Assembly (NCBI RefSeq): GCF_905147045.1
Contig: NC_065918.1
Span: 1,302,001-1,366,000, forward strand
From: Nymphalis io
Taxonomy: Eukaryota; Arthropoda; Insecta; Lepidoptera; Nymphalidae
DNA length: 64,000 bases
Direction of reading: 5' to 3'
A program made the translations under genes and the position numbers. Shown piece by piece: positions 34,116 through 47,900 of this stretch. Under the pieces are notes generated by a model. It was not told where the DNA came from and made no database searches. It saw only the letters and a program-made list of their open reading frames with translations. Position 1 is the stretch's first letter; each line of letters begins with the position of its first letter.

Positions 34116-37100
34116 GGAGGAAAAAAAACTTTTGTAAAGCACTCCAATATTCTATACCATTAATAATGAGATGATATATCATCATTATTTTACAAGAAAC
34201 TACAATATCGTTTTGAAATCACTCTATCATCAATCACTGGAACATTCCTCATATCTGGACTTTTAATTTTGACCTACTAACCAAAAATTTATATTTATTA
34301 TTACAAATGTGAGTTTTCATAAATTAACGGAATAACGGATCGATGCAAAAGATATTATAGTACGTCCCTGTCCCTAAATTAAATAAAGAAAAAAAAATAT
34401 TATAGTTAACAAGTGTACTTATGTACATATATACACAGGCGAACTGTCTCTTCCACTCATAAACTGATGAGAAATAGTTTGGAAACTTGAACTATGATTC
34501 TACGTACTTTCCGAGGCACGGGAATGTAAATACAGGCAACCCATGTTGCCCATTTGAACCCATTGAAACCCATTTTGTTGGCCCGACTCGCGATTTTAAT
34601 CCTGAAACCCTTAAACGAGGCACTTTATGGATAATAATTTTTCGAATAAATATGCATCTATCTATTATAATATTAATATATGTCATATCAGCAATAACTC
34701 CCTCCCTTTTTGAGAAGAAGATAAATCTGAATGTTCTGTTTATTATAGGAACCAAGATTTACTATTAGCGGTACATTTTTTTATATCTAAAATTTTGGTT
34801 CGATCGATTTTATAACTGATACATAGAATATAATATTTTTACAATATTGTAAATATATCGACGTCCACTAAAATAATATATAAATTCCAATAATATAAAA
34901 ATTTCGATAGCGCCAAATTTATTTTTATCGGTTATCGGAAAACACATTAAACAAAAATTGGTTGGAACTCATCATTGACCTGACAAGACGATCAGCAAAA
35001 CATAATTTTAATTTCAATAAGATTCTTCGTATCGAAAAAAAGACTGGATTTTTTTATCACTATCTTAAATACAAATTGATTAGTTATAGTACTTAATTAA
35101 ACATGGAAAAGCCAATTGGCCAAAACCTGAAATTGTCTTTAGTTCAGATTCACGTACCTATTAATATTTTTTATGAGACATATAAAAATTCAAGAGTTTG
35201 TGTTGTTGATTATAATTAAGTTTTATATTAATATAACATAATAGAATGTAAACTAAGTAAAAATTTCAGAATTAGTTATAGGTACAAAAAGAATGTTGCT
35301 CCATCCCAGCCATTGACATCGATGTCAATGTCAATTTCGCGTTTTTTTATCCTTTCCGATCCGATTCCATCAAAACGATGGAAACCTTCTAAAGCTTATA
35401 AGATAAGGCTATAACAATGAAAATAATTATTGGACCTACGGAATTGCAGCATATAACATTCTAACATTGATTATTCTTCATCGGTCAAACTAGTGTTGCT
35501 AGATTTCATAGTTATTTTTAGATGAAAATATATAGTTAACAATGATTTTTAATAAATTTTACTTAGAATGTCATTAAATATTAATTGACCGACGTTGTTC
35601 ATTTCAATTTACAATGACGTAGGAATATCTTAACATTGCCGTTCGGAAGTTAAGCTTGTCAACAGCTGTACGATTTTACCAACTCACTAAATTTTTAATT
35701 TTTACTACGCCTGTATAGAGTATAATGAAATTAATATTATTATAAATGTTTATTAAAGGAAATAGGTTTCTAAGAACATTAAAAGGGTATTTATTTCGGT
35801 TTTACACTAGTAGCCCTTATTCATGTTTAATAATAAAATATTGAAAAGAACGAAAAGTGTTAAGCAAATTTAATTTTCTGCGAGACTGCTTGAATTGGAG
35901 CGTATAAATTTATCGTCATAGACAATATAAATCGATTTAATTTCATAGTATAGTGACCTTAAAAAGTTCTTAAAGTAATGCGTATACGTAACTTGGTCGT
36001 ATAAACCTATGTGTCAAATAAATGCTAAAATCTCTATCAAAAACTTAATAAAACTGTTAATTTGCCAATGACGGGGTGATTGTGGAAAATTCGATAAAAT
36101 TTAATATTCTTGTACCTGATTGTTTTATTTGTTCGATCAAGATGTTAATATTTCGAGTTATAGTAGGACTAATGCCGAGCTAAACCCGAGGTATTTTAAA
36201 CGCATTTTGTTTTTCATTTATTATAGTGTGTATTGATTTTATTCTTCATTAATCGTTAAGTATGCTTATTATTATTGTTTCTCATTACTTTTTCTCTTGT
36301 ATTTGTGACATTAACATCACATCTGTTTGTGTTTTAATTAATTTATAAAATACTTGTATTAAAATATAACAAAAGAATAGCATAATTTATCAAAACAAAT
36401 CTTCTGTTATCAACAACAACTTTACATATTCCGTTATGTACGTTAAACATCAGTACATAATAATGGGATGGATAATATTTGTATTGTAAATAATTCATAT
36501 TGAGTTTATTTCAGAATATTCTATGTAATTGACAAAGATATACATCAATTAGTGCTTGAGAACTAAAAATAGTATTGAAATAAATATGCTCTATTGAGAC
36601 ACAATTGAGCTACTGTGAAGTCATATATATTAACTGATAATATAACCATAACTTGTACAGTGTAATCATTTAAAGTGACAATAATTTGTTTCAATGAATC
36701 ATGTATGAATTTGTCTATCAACTGCATCTGTTTTCATTTCCATTTTTACATATGTATGGCTGGTTATTTAAAATTATAATTTGTGTATTTTGCTTGTGCT
36801 AATTGCATAGCGATTTTAATATAATTTGTGTACTTTGAAAACACACTTATTTTATTTAACAATAATTTCATTCTGCATATTCAACATAGTTGTGTAAAGT
36901 TCTTATAAATATGGCAAAAATATTTTATATAAATTTGTTAGTGCATCAACTAGATAGATTAATTTATTAAAGACGGATTCCAATACTGATGCTCTAAAAG
37001 CGGCTTTATACCTGATCAAGTTAGTGTTCTGAATATATAAAATATTTTCACACTCCCCATAGAGTCGCACTAATGTTGAGACATCCTTTTAATAAATAGC

Positions 37101-38845
37101 ACATAAGCTATTCAACTTTTCTATTGGAACATAATCCCTATTACCTAATTTCAAAATGGAGGTTCTAATTTAAAAATTTTTTTTTCTAATTGTCTGGCCA
37201 AGACACAATATTGCGCTAATGTCACATGTATTATATACACATTGTGTTGCTACATTATTTTAAATAATACTTCTGTTTCACACTTTGGGAAATCTAAGTG
37301 AAGTAGTTAAATTTTTAGAAATTAGCTAATGAGTGGTAGCATTAATTATGGTTGATTCATAGTAAATACTATATTTTATTTTAATTTATTTAATACAGCA
37401 TAGCGAAATTTTTTTAAGTTCAATATCTTTTTTATATATCCTTACATAACTATAAATATGTTTATGTCTTGCTTATAATATAAATGCAAAATTATTAAGT
37501 AAAAATTAAATTGATATGGCATATTTATAAAATTGTCAATAATAATATGATATTTAATCGCAAAGCATACATAAATTAATTGGTCTATGTGCATGTCCAT
37601 CTGGATAGAGATCATTCGGTTACAATTTATTTTGCCTACAAAAAGCAAATCTTATTTCTGTATTTTGATTGAAAGGTTGATTGGGTCGATGGTAATACTT
37701 ACTTAATTGTAATAATAATAAAATACTTGCTTAGAAAACCAAAATACACTTTATTCAAGTAGGCTCTTACAAGCACTTTTGATTCATCAACCGCCAACCA
37801 CAGATTCAGACTGTAGATTCTACCGAGATAAAGAGAGATAAATGTTTTTATCAATAGCTTTTCTATCATTTAAAAAAAAAAATAGTAGAAACTCCGTGTT
37901 TATCAACTACATATCACTCTGGCTTGATAAAATTAATACAAAAAACAAGGATTTATAAAAAAAAAATATAATCATCTTAAAAGAATTATTTGTTTACTCC
38001 TTTGGAGCACTAAAAGTGATATATTATTATACAAAAACAAAACTAGACTATAATATTTTACAATGACTGCATAGACAGTTTAAGTAGACAATAATAGAGG
38101 GTTATTTAGGTGTTTATAATTAAAAAGTAATTCAAAGAACCGAAAATTAAAATATATTCATAAGTATTAACTAAGAAATTACTTCAATGTCCTTTTAAAA
38201 CCCATACAATGTAGGTATAAAAATGTCTAAAGGTGGATTGGATATCAGCAACCATGTTATTATAGTTTCATTTTAAGCAAGCTATGTATTATTCGTTGCA
38301 CATAATATATATAAAATATATATTAATATAATGTATATAAAATAATATATATTAATATAAAAGTTTATGTGTCTCATGTTTTATAAACTTTATTAAATTA
38401 TTCTAGGAACAATGCTGCAGATGGGAGTTCTATTTAATGATGTTAAAAAAGGTAAAACGGGAAGCAGATCCAATACTATCAATATCACTGTTATGCTTCC
38501 TAGAATATCATGAATCACTTAATAGTTGACACTAGTTCATTCAACAAAGGCTTGTCGCTCAGGTTGATAACAGTCTAAACATATGTCGCTTTTGATATGC
38601 AAAGGTCTTATCAGATTTTTCAACATTGTCCTGTTCTTTACATATGCGACTCGAAAAACCTGACTTCAATGCTTTAGTACTAAGAAATACCATTTTTTCA
38701 TTTCATAATTCATACATATTAAAGGCTATTTTTAGCTGGCTTCTTTTTTCTTTCTATACTTGTACATTTCATTGAATTTCATATCCATTCAATCACTTTT
38801 TTAGTATTATTATTTCTGTGTTTTGTATTTTTTTTTCTATTTTAG

Positions 38846-38976
38846 TGACATAATCACAAATCAACCATATTCCCATCTTAGCTGATTAATAATTTCCATA
38901 TTCAATATGATGACCTCGGAGGAATCCGACTCTTTGAGTACAATACCTTCAGACGGCCACCCAGAAGATGCATCAG
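38846..38976 (+). CDS. fry: fry exon with start codon (coding exon 1)
   Basis: The acceptor TCTATTTTAG ends at 38845, then a 61-nt leader, then ATG at 38907-38909 followed by a second ATG. Encodes MMTSEESDSLSTIPSDGH, an acidic/Ser-rich N-terminus. Donor CAG|GTTTGT; one base into a codon. Confidence 0.82.
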
Positions 38977-41900
38977 GTTTGTACATAGGTTTTTTGTTAT
39001 TATTACTATTTAGCTAAACATTATTTCATTTTATGAATATGATTTGCAATGAGCATTAAGCACAAAATCCTTGTAATATACTTGTTATAAAAAATGTTTT
39101 AATCTGTACTTTTATCTTGTTTAATAAAATTTTATAATAATCAGAATATCTTAAGGGATATCTAACAGGTAGAATTACAAATAAATTAACTTTACACAAT
39201 ATTTTGGTATAATTCCGAAAAAAATGTCTTAAGTAAAACATTTATTTGTTTTTATTATTATAATTAAATTAAATTTCCGTTACCCTCTTAGCATCAGGCA
39301 CTGAAGAAGCTCCTTCTTCTATGGTATCAAGCGAGGCGGAATCGGACGGAAGTGTGCTCTCCGAGCCCCCACGTCACGATACAATAGACAATATGTTGAA
39401 CCACACTGAAACTGGCTCAATGGATCAGTCGCAAAACTCACTCGATAAGACCCTCGAGCCCACAGCTGATGTACGAGCGGTTGGCAGTACTTTAGCATCT
39501 TTAGTTTCGACAAGAGGTATGTGCTGTTATTTATTTGGTAAATTAAAGTGGCTGATTTATTTTAGCGCGCTAGATAAGTATTTTGCCAAATTATTCTCCA
39601 AAGAAATTAATAAACATCAAATTTACAATGAAATTACAATGTATGTTAATAATACCTACAGTTAAATGAGATATTAATAATATATATTTGAAAATACTAA
39701 CAGGAAAAAGGACAAATACTAATAATATGTACCTTGTCCAAGTTGTTGATAAAACATGCCTTTGGAGTTTAATGATTAATAATTTTACACTCTGTTGTTG
39801 TATTAAATTAGGAAAATAAAACAGCATAAATTTTTTTTACGTTTTTTATCTTTATGGAACATATTCAAAATTCACAATGACATACAAATCTATTACAATT
39901 AAGAAAAAAATAATTTTTCTAGGCTCAATGCTGCCATGGGGTCCCAACAAGGGTGTCTTCGTTCCTACATCAGATACAGATCTAAGACCAGGGGAGTATG
40001 TGATGCGTCTCCTCTTCACAGAGTTCACCGTGCAAGCTGAGAGGAAGATGGAGGCGGTTATGGCTGAACCTTTGGTATGTATATATAACGTTTTTTTTTT
40101 AATTTAATTATATAATCATGAATATGATAATGAATATAAAATTATTACTATTAAATACTTTTATTTTCTTGAAATTATTGGTTTTTATTTAACAAATTTT
40201 GTTCTGAATTAATGTTTACAACTGAAAGCAAATCATGAATAACTAAAACATGTTATTTATATAATGAATAATATAATCTATTGCCCAGTGTGTTTGGCAA
40301 TATATAATTAATTATTTTTTCCAGGAAAAACCACTTAACAAGACGCTGCAGAGAGGTGAAGACCCGCAGCTAGATCAAATCCTCTCTGCCTTTGGTACAG
40401 TAGCCGAACATTGCCTTCCGTCTCTACTGCGAGCCCTGTTCGGGTGGTTGGAGAGGCAGATGGCGGAGTCACCGCAACTGAATGAACAAGCCAAGAAACC
40501 TCATCAAGATTTGAGAAATAAAAGGTGAGTAAATTATTATTTACCGTTAAAGTTTGCAGCAAGAGTTTTAATAGGCCTAAAGCACAGGAAGCAAACATGA
40601 TTTTTATACTTAAATGTAAATATTTAAAACCTTAAATAAATTAAAGCGAATAATATGTCAATATAAATAATCTATTTAATTCTGACTGATGAACAGCCAT
40701 TAAGAGTACACAAGTATATTATTTAAAAATACCACATAAAACAAACCGATACAATATAAACTGGTGAAGTTGAGTATTTGTTTTTTATTTCAGCATAATC
40801 TACATAGTATCGGGCAGTGGAGCAGGAACTGAACAAGTTGAACGTAGTTGTGAGGAGCTGCAGGCTGAGCGGCGAGATTTAGCCGTGGAGTTTCTTTTCT
40901 GTCTTGCTTTGATAGAAGTGCTGCGGCAGCTGCCCTTCCACCCAGGCCATGAGGATCTTGTACAGTACATCGAGAATGTGGCCTTCAAACGATTCAACTA
41001 TAAAGATGGGTATGAAATTAATAAATATTACTTCACTGCCTGTTCCTTGTGGTTCCACTTGCGTCAAACATGATTGCTCCGCCCGCCGTCGTAGTGTGAT
41101 AATATTTCCGGTACATCCTGAGAAAATTAACTTTTCAGCTTTATGCATTAGTACAAATTATACAGTATTACTAAAAAATATCGAAGTCAAATTAGGTGTA
41201 ATTCATACGCTCACTTCATCATTAGTAAATTTATTAGCAAAAGCATAGTGGTAAGAACGCGTGAATCTTAACCGACGAACGTGGGTTCAAACCCGGGCAA
41301 GCACCTCTGAATTTTCATGTGCTTAATTTGTTATTTTAATTCATCTCGTGCTTGACGGTGAAGGAAAACATCGTGCATCTGTCGAATTTCACTGAAATTC
41401 TGCCACGTGTATTTCACCAACCCGCATTGGAGCAGCGTGGTGGAATAAGCTCCAAACCTTCCCCTCAAAAGGGAAAGGAGGCCTTAGCCCAGCAGTGGGA
41501 CATACACAGGCTGTTACATTACATTACATTATTTTGATTTCTGATTTCTCGGTTCAATAGAGATGAGATGTTTATTATTGCAGTTTACAATCAAACCCGA
41601 ATGCAGCCAACGTGCACATCATTGCCGATTTATACGCAGAAGTTATTGGCGTTCTTGCTCAGTCGCGTTTTGCCTCCGTGCGTAAACGTTTCACTGCAGA
41701 GTTGAAGGTGTGCATATTGTATTGAATAATAATAATTAATATTGATTGAACGTGTGTTACCGTGTCGTAGGTGTCGATCAGTTCAAGTAATTCACGTTAA
41801 GTGCCCGTTAAGCCTTTCCGGATTTGTCGTCCCATCGGATTATTAACGCACACGTTGTTGTGTTTGCGCCCACACTTGTGCTCATTTGGTTAGTCTCCCT

Positions 41901-44900
41901 TGAAAATTGTCGCTACGGCTGAAAACGATGATGGATCAGCGAGCCTAGACAAGTCACGTGAACATAGATTGACGAAGAAAGGCTACATGTAGAGTAACAT
42001 CCCAGGACCCCAGACCTTAATTTTTTTCTGATTGACAAAATATGTACAATAGAGTAGTTTTAGTGTGTACAGTGACAGTGACAGTACCCGCTATATTGGG
42101 CTGACGACCAATTCTCAGGTACCAAGTGCTCCAGGTACGTAAAGATTGCAGAGTGCTGAACAGACTCGACCATACACTTCATTGAAATAAATAATACGCA
42201 CGTTATACGTATACATATAGCTATTTCGCTCACACATGCGTATTATGGTCTTTCGAATCTTCGATTTTCAGAAAGTAATCAAGGTCTGCGTGCCTTGAGA
42301 TCTTGGAGTAATAGCTTCGACTCAAATTAAATGCACTTGTCTATAGCTTATAGTATTTGATCGGCTCTCTTGTTTTATTGACTACCTAATGATCTCATTT
42401 CGAACTCAAAATAGAGTTTATTTGAATGAAATGTGACTCTGTCTCATTTAAGGAAAACTTTTTATAAGTTAATAAAAACAATATTCGCCTGGGATAGTAT
42501 CGAACATATAAAGAAATAATATATACAAGTAATTGCAAATAATTCTATGTGTTTTTAATAATAATAATAATAATATCCTGGGACATTTTTCACACACGGC
42601 CATCTGATCCCAAATTAAGCTTGTACAGAGCTTGTACTATAGAAACCAGACAACTGATATACTACACATACTACTTTTCTTTTGTAAATACATACTTAAA
42701 TAGATAATTACACCCATACTCAGGACAAACAGACATGTTCATGCACACAAATGTCTGTCCTGGGTGGGAATCGAACCCACAACCTTCGGCGTGAAAGGCA
42801 AGTGTTCTACCAACCACGTCAACCGGTTCGGTTTTAAAAGAATAATATATGAATGTTTCATAATTTCATCAGCAATGACAAAATTCCTTAATAGTGTTAC
42901 TTTTAAATATTATAACTTAAAATCTAGGTATAATTTAATCCAAAGCTTTAGTAGGATAGGTTTAATATAATATTAATAATTTTAGCTCCCAACGACATAA
43001 TCGCAATCGTATGTTTTTCTGATATAGGAGCTAAAAAGCCGCGAACCATCGCCTCACACAACACAAAGTATAATATCCCTGTTAATGGGTATGAAGTTCT
43101 TTCGAGTCAAGATGGTACCGATAGAGGAATTCGAGGCGTCCTTCCAATTCTTGCAAGAATGCGCTCAGTACTTCCTCGAAGTAAAGGACAAAGATATCCG
43201 GCATGCGCTGGCTGGGCTATTCGTTGAGATACTTGTACCAGTGGCAGCGGTAAGTAGAAACAACGCTTCAATACTCGCATATATGTGAATACAGTATTTT
43301 AATATAGGACCAGGTTAATTAAACTTAATTATAATTAAAGTTCGTTATGTTTTTGATAGTATTTGGAAACTTATGTTATTTTAATAAATGGTGTGAAAAT
43401 AAGGATTGTTATCATTTATGAAAATCGACATTCTGAGGTTATCGTGAACGTACATGCAGAGGGAGGCAGTGGGACTGTTTCAATTTATAATATATTATTT
43501 TATTATTCTTAGACCGTGAAAAATGAAGTGAACGTACCATGTCTCAAAAATTTCGTTGAGATGCTCTACAGTCATACACTGGATACGAGCACCAAGTCCA
43601 AACATCGCCTGGCGCTGTTCCCGCTGGTCACTTGTCTACTCTGCGTATCCCAGAAGCAGTTCTTCCTAGCGAACCTGCATTGCTTTCTGGCCATGTGCCT
43701 GTCACATCTGAAAAATAGGGACCCTAAAATGTGCAGAGTGGCACTCGGTAAGTGTATAATATTTTATTTTCTTTTATAAATTTAATATAGGAAGGCAAAT
43801 GGCCTATCTGATGGTAAGCGGTCAGTACACAAACCGCCACTAAAAATATTCATTCAACGAATATTATTTATGTTTAAGTAAATATATATTTTATATTTGT
43901 GTCTATTTGTTTAATAGTGGTCGTTTGACTAAATTAAATAATTTTATAGAGTCGCTGTATCGCCTGCTTTGGGTGTATATGATCAGGATCAAGTGCGAAA
44001 GCAACTCAGCCACACAGTCTAGACTTTCGAGTATTGTGAATTCACTATTCCCGAAAGGATCCAAGGGTGTTGTACCACGTGACACACCATTAAACATCTT
44101 CGTGAAAATTATACAATTCGTTGCCCAAGAGAGGCTCGATTTTGCGATGCGAGAAATAGTGTTCGATTTACTAATGGTGGGTAGACCCATAAAAATAATT
44201 TTAACACCGGAGAGGATGTCGATTGGCCTCCGAGCGTTCCTGGTCGTAGCTGACAGTCTTCAGCAGAAAGAAGGGGAGCCGCCTATGCCCAGAACATCTG
44301 GCACACTTCCCTCAGGGAACACTTTGCGTGTCAAGAAAACTTTCCTAAACAAAATGTTGACGGATGAGACAGCTCGATCAATTGGTATGAGCGCCTATTT
44401 TCCATACGTAAGGCGGGTGCTGGTGGAAATCCTCAGGGCTCTAGATGCTCATTACGGTCGACCGTTGATGCTCACGAACACACAAAACGTGACAAAGGAA
44501 CAGGAGATTAATACAGGAGAAAGGAAGCCGAGAATCGATCTATTTAGGACATGTGTTGCCGCAATACCAAGGCATGTATTGTTTTATATACTTTATATAA
44601 ATTTAAAAGTACACTATCCTCTTCATTGTTTTTATAGTTATCTTTTAGGTGCATTAATCATTATGATTTTTGCTTTTTTTTTTGGTTAAATATTAAACTT
44701 ATAAATATTTAAATATTAATATTTGAGTTTTGTTGTGATTTCATTAATCAAAATGGAGGTTTATAATATAATAAACTAGTACGTAATATAGGTACAAAGA
44801 GAAATGTAATACATTTTACAGGTTGATACCAGAAGGCATGAGTCCAAACGAGCTGGTAGATCTTCTGTGTCGGCTTACAGTACATATGGATGAAGAACTG

Positions 44901-47900
44901 CGAGGACTTTCATTCCAAAGTCTACAAACACTGATTGTGGACTTCCCCGAGTGGCGGCAAGATGTTCTCGCTGGATTTACGCAGTTCTTAGCCAAGGAGG
45001 TTCAGGTAATAATAGGATAATGTTATTTTTTTTTAGTATAGGTAGGCGGGCAAGTTTATGGGACACCTGATGGTAAGTGGTCACCAACGCCCATAGACAT
45101 TGGCATTGACATTGATAAGAAATCGCTTACATTGACCATCGCTTACATTGCTAATGTGCCACAAATCTTGGGAACTAAAATTTAATGTCTCTTGTACCTT
45201 TAATTACACTAGCTCACTCACCCTTCAAACCGGAACACAACAATACAAAGTGCAGCTGTTTTGCAGTAGAGTATCTGATGAGTGGGTGGTACCCAGACAA
45301 GCTTGCAGAAAGCCTACCACCATTAAATAATGTTATACCGCTATTATGTCATAATTTATTTTAAACATACATATACATGCCAATTATAGCAGCCAATTGT
45401 AATAAGATAATATGCAACTCAGTCCTTTTGCGTCTCTTGACTTAACTCTTATTGATTCTAATGAAGTTTGAATTTAATAATTATAAATACATTAAATTTA
45501 AACTTAATTCAGCTATAATTACTCAACAGTTGTAAAATAATAATAAAAAAAATAATTAATAGGATACGTCACCGCAACTTGTGGAGAACGGATTAAGAAT
45601 GCTATTACAACTGGTAACGAGCTGGAAAAATGGTGAACCTAGCGTTTCGCCACCCAAGCCTGAACCTCTAGCTTCTATCATCAGGGGGGCCGAGGCCTTG
45701 GGATTGGTTATGCTGTGTCAGGGTAAGGCGTACCCTCGGCGTCTCGCTGTCCATATACTAAGGTATTAGTTGTTTTTTGTATTTATTTACTTATGATTCA
45801 CACTTTACCACATTTTTAACGACTGTCCGTTAATTTCCATATTGCAAAAAAATATTCTAAATTTAAATAAAACAAATCTATTTATTAATGGTCGTTATAC
45901 ACACTAACAGCTTGAAAATTATGCTGTAAAGATTTTCCCAATTCAACGGCAACTTAACATAACCAATGCTTTCAGAGAAACTAAGTACTTGCTTGAGAGG
46001 CTACAACTGACAAGAGATGAACCTGCGCTGATAGACGCAGCAGATATACACGTACCGCACTTCACTGAGAAGTGCCTGCCTATCCTGCCACCGACTGAGA
46101 AGCAAGCCTTACTGGCGGCAGCTCAACCTGACTTAGTGTGGGTGGCGGAACGAAGCCATGCTGTTTGGACAGCTGGTAAGTGATGCGAATTGGCCATTTT
46201 TGACTGTAGATTGATTTATTACAAATTTTTTGCATAGTCATTCTGTCTGCCATAGAAGCCAAGTTATGGGCTTAAGTTTTGGGTCTGATCTCCCCCGGAA
46301 GTGACTTATCGATAGTGAAGTAATAGAACGTCAGTGTTTGCACAAACACGCCACTTCGTCTGGCTTGACTGTATAATAGGCCTCCTTATTCTTTTATCAG
46401 GAGGGTAAATTAACAGTAACAGTAACAGCCTGTTAATGGCCCACTGTTGTGCTAAGGCCTCCTCTCCCTTTTGAGGAGAAGGTTTGGAGATTATTCCACC
46501 TCGCTGCTCCAATGCGGGTTGGTAGAATACACATGTGGCAAAATTTCAATGAAATCAGACACATGTAGGTTTCCTCACGATGTTTTCCTTAACCGTCAAG
46601 CACGAGATGAATTATAAACACAAATTAAGCACATGAAAATTCAGTGGTGCTTGCCCGGGTTTGACCGGGTTTTAGGGTAAATTATTAAGTAATAATTGCT
46701 AATGAACAGATAGGAGAAAAGTGTTTGTAATTGAATTAAATAATTTTATTTGTTTGTATTATAATAGTTAGGAGAAGATATCATCATGTGTACTCAATAT
46801 ATATGTATGATGAAAGATTAACATATACACATTACGTATTTATTTTTATAAATACTAAAATTTATTCAATGTTCATTACTGCCACACATAGCTACCCTCG
46901 CATGACAGGGTGGATTGTCATGAATAAGATGCAGCATACCTATTTAAAATAATTTTATTAAAAGATCCTTTCATATAATAAAGAATATTTTCTTTTATAC
47001 AACGATGAAGCTAGTGCACACGTGTATGTATATAAATGAGTTTCGATGATAACAATAACTTTCGAATATAATGTAAAATCGTTTTTGTAATGATTTTGGA
47101 ACAGGTCTGCAACATGACGACACATCCTCTAAGAATAGCTGGAGTGGGAGCTCTACCAATGGTGCTGACCCTTGGGAGGTAATTTCGTATTGACTAAAAT
47201 TATTCGTTCTTAGTTCATATTAAAAGTGAGTTTAATCTAAATTAATATGTCTTTGCTATTCCTATTTCCTATTTAACATACTTAGTTTACACATTTTATA
47301 CTATTTTATTTAATGGCATGCGTTGCAAGTACAAAGTTGAAAGTATAAAACTTGATTTTGAATATGAAAGTTTGTTAAACTATACATCTTTATTTCTAGG
47401 TGGTGTTATTCGGGCTACTCGAGAAAAGTCGCGTGCCGGCACAGTGTCCCGCGACCGTGTTACAAGCGTGGCCGATACTGCACGCACGCATACACGCACT
47501 TTATACAATTATCGAACCAGCGTACGTAATAACATCATTATTATTTTGCATGGATAACGGGTTTATTGTGTTTAGTTCCTTACTGTAGAACTGTTTGTCT
47601 GCGAACAAAGCTTTGTGAGAGCCGTTAATAATTTCCATAACACTACCAGCAATTAAGGCTGATTTTATGATACTTTTAATGCACTTTCATAATTGATTGG
47701 AGATCAATTAAATGATGATAGATTAGTTAAATAATTAAAATTGATCTTCCATTGTTCTGGTTTGAAATGTAAGTAAGAAATGAATTGAATTTACTTCTTT
47801 TATTTGGTGGAGTCGATGGTAGGTTTACAGGAACCCGTGCTGAGTGGCGCATTGGAGATGTATGAATGGCTTGTATTTCTTGCAGTGCTTATATCGAGGA

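Larger units (their letters stand above)
30451..38845. other. Intergenic region between the transporter and fry
   Basis: About 8.4 kb of AT-rich DNA between two divergent genes. I find no conserved protein-coding exon. It holds a 26-nt palindrome (31133-31158), a 32-bp hairpin (32154-32222), a SINE A fragment (32314-32425) and a LINE-derived block (33330-34115). It should also hold both promoters and the 5' UTR exon or exons of fry. Confidence 0.6.

Noticed and set aside
34487..34768. Overlapping open frames on both strands (93 and 87 codons)
   Set aside because: No recognisable domain, low-complexity hydrophobic content, no splice partners; consistent with chance.
42762..42836. Possible tRNA gene on the minus strand
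   Set aside because: The B box is perfect, but the sequence continues into a repeat body with a microsatellite tail and the acceptor stem does not close, so it is a SINE head.
43907..43949. Possible N-terminal extension of fry exon 9 from an upstream ATG
   Set aside because: This part is intron: the acceptor AATTTTATAG at 43949 and the join to exon 8 give the conserved sequence.
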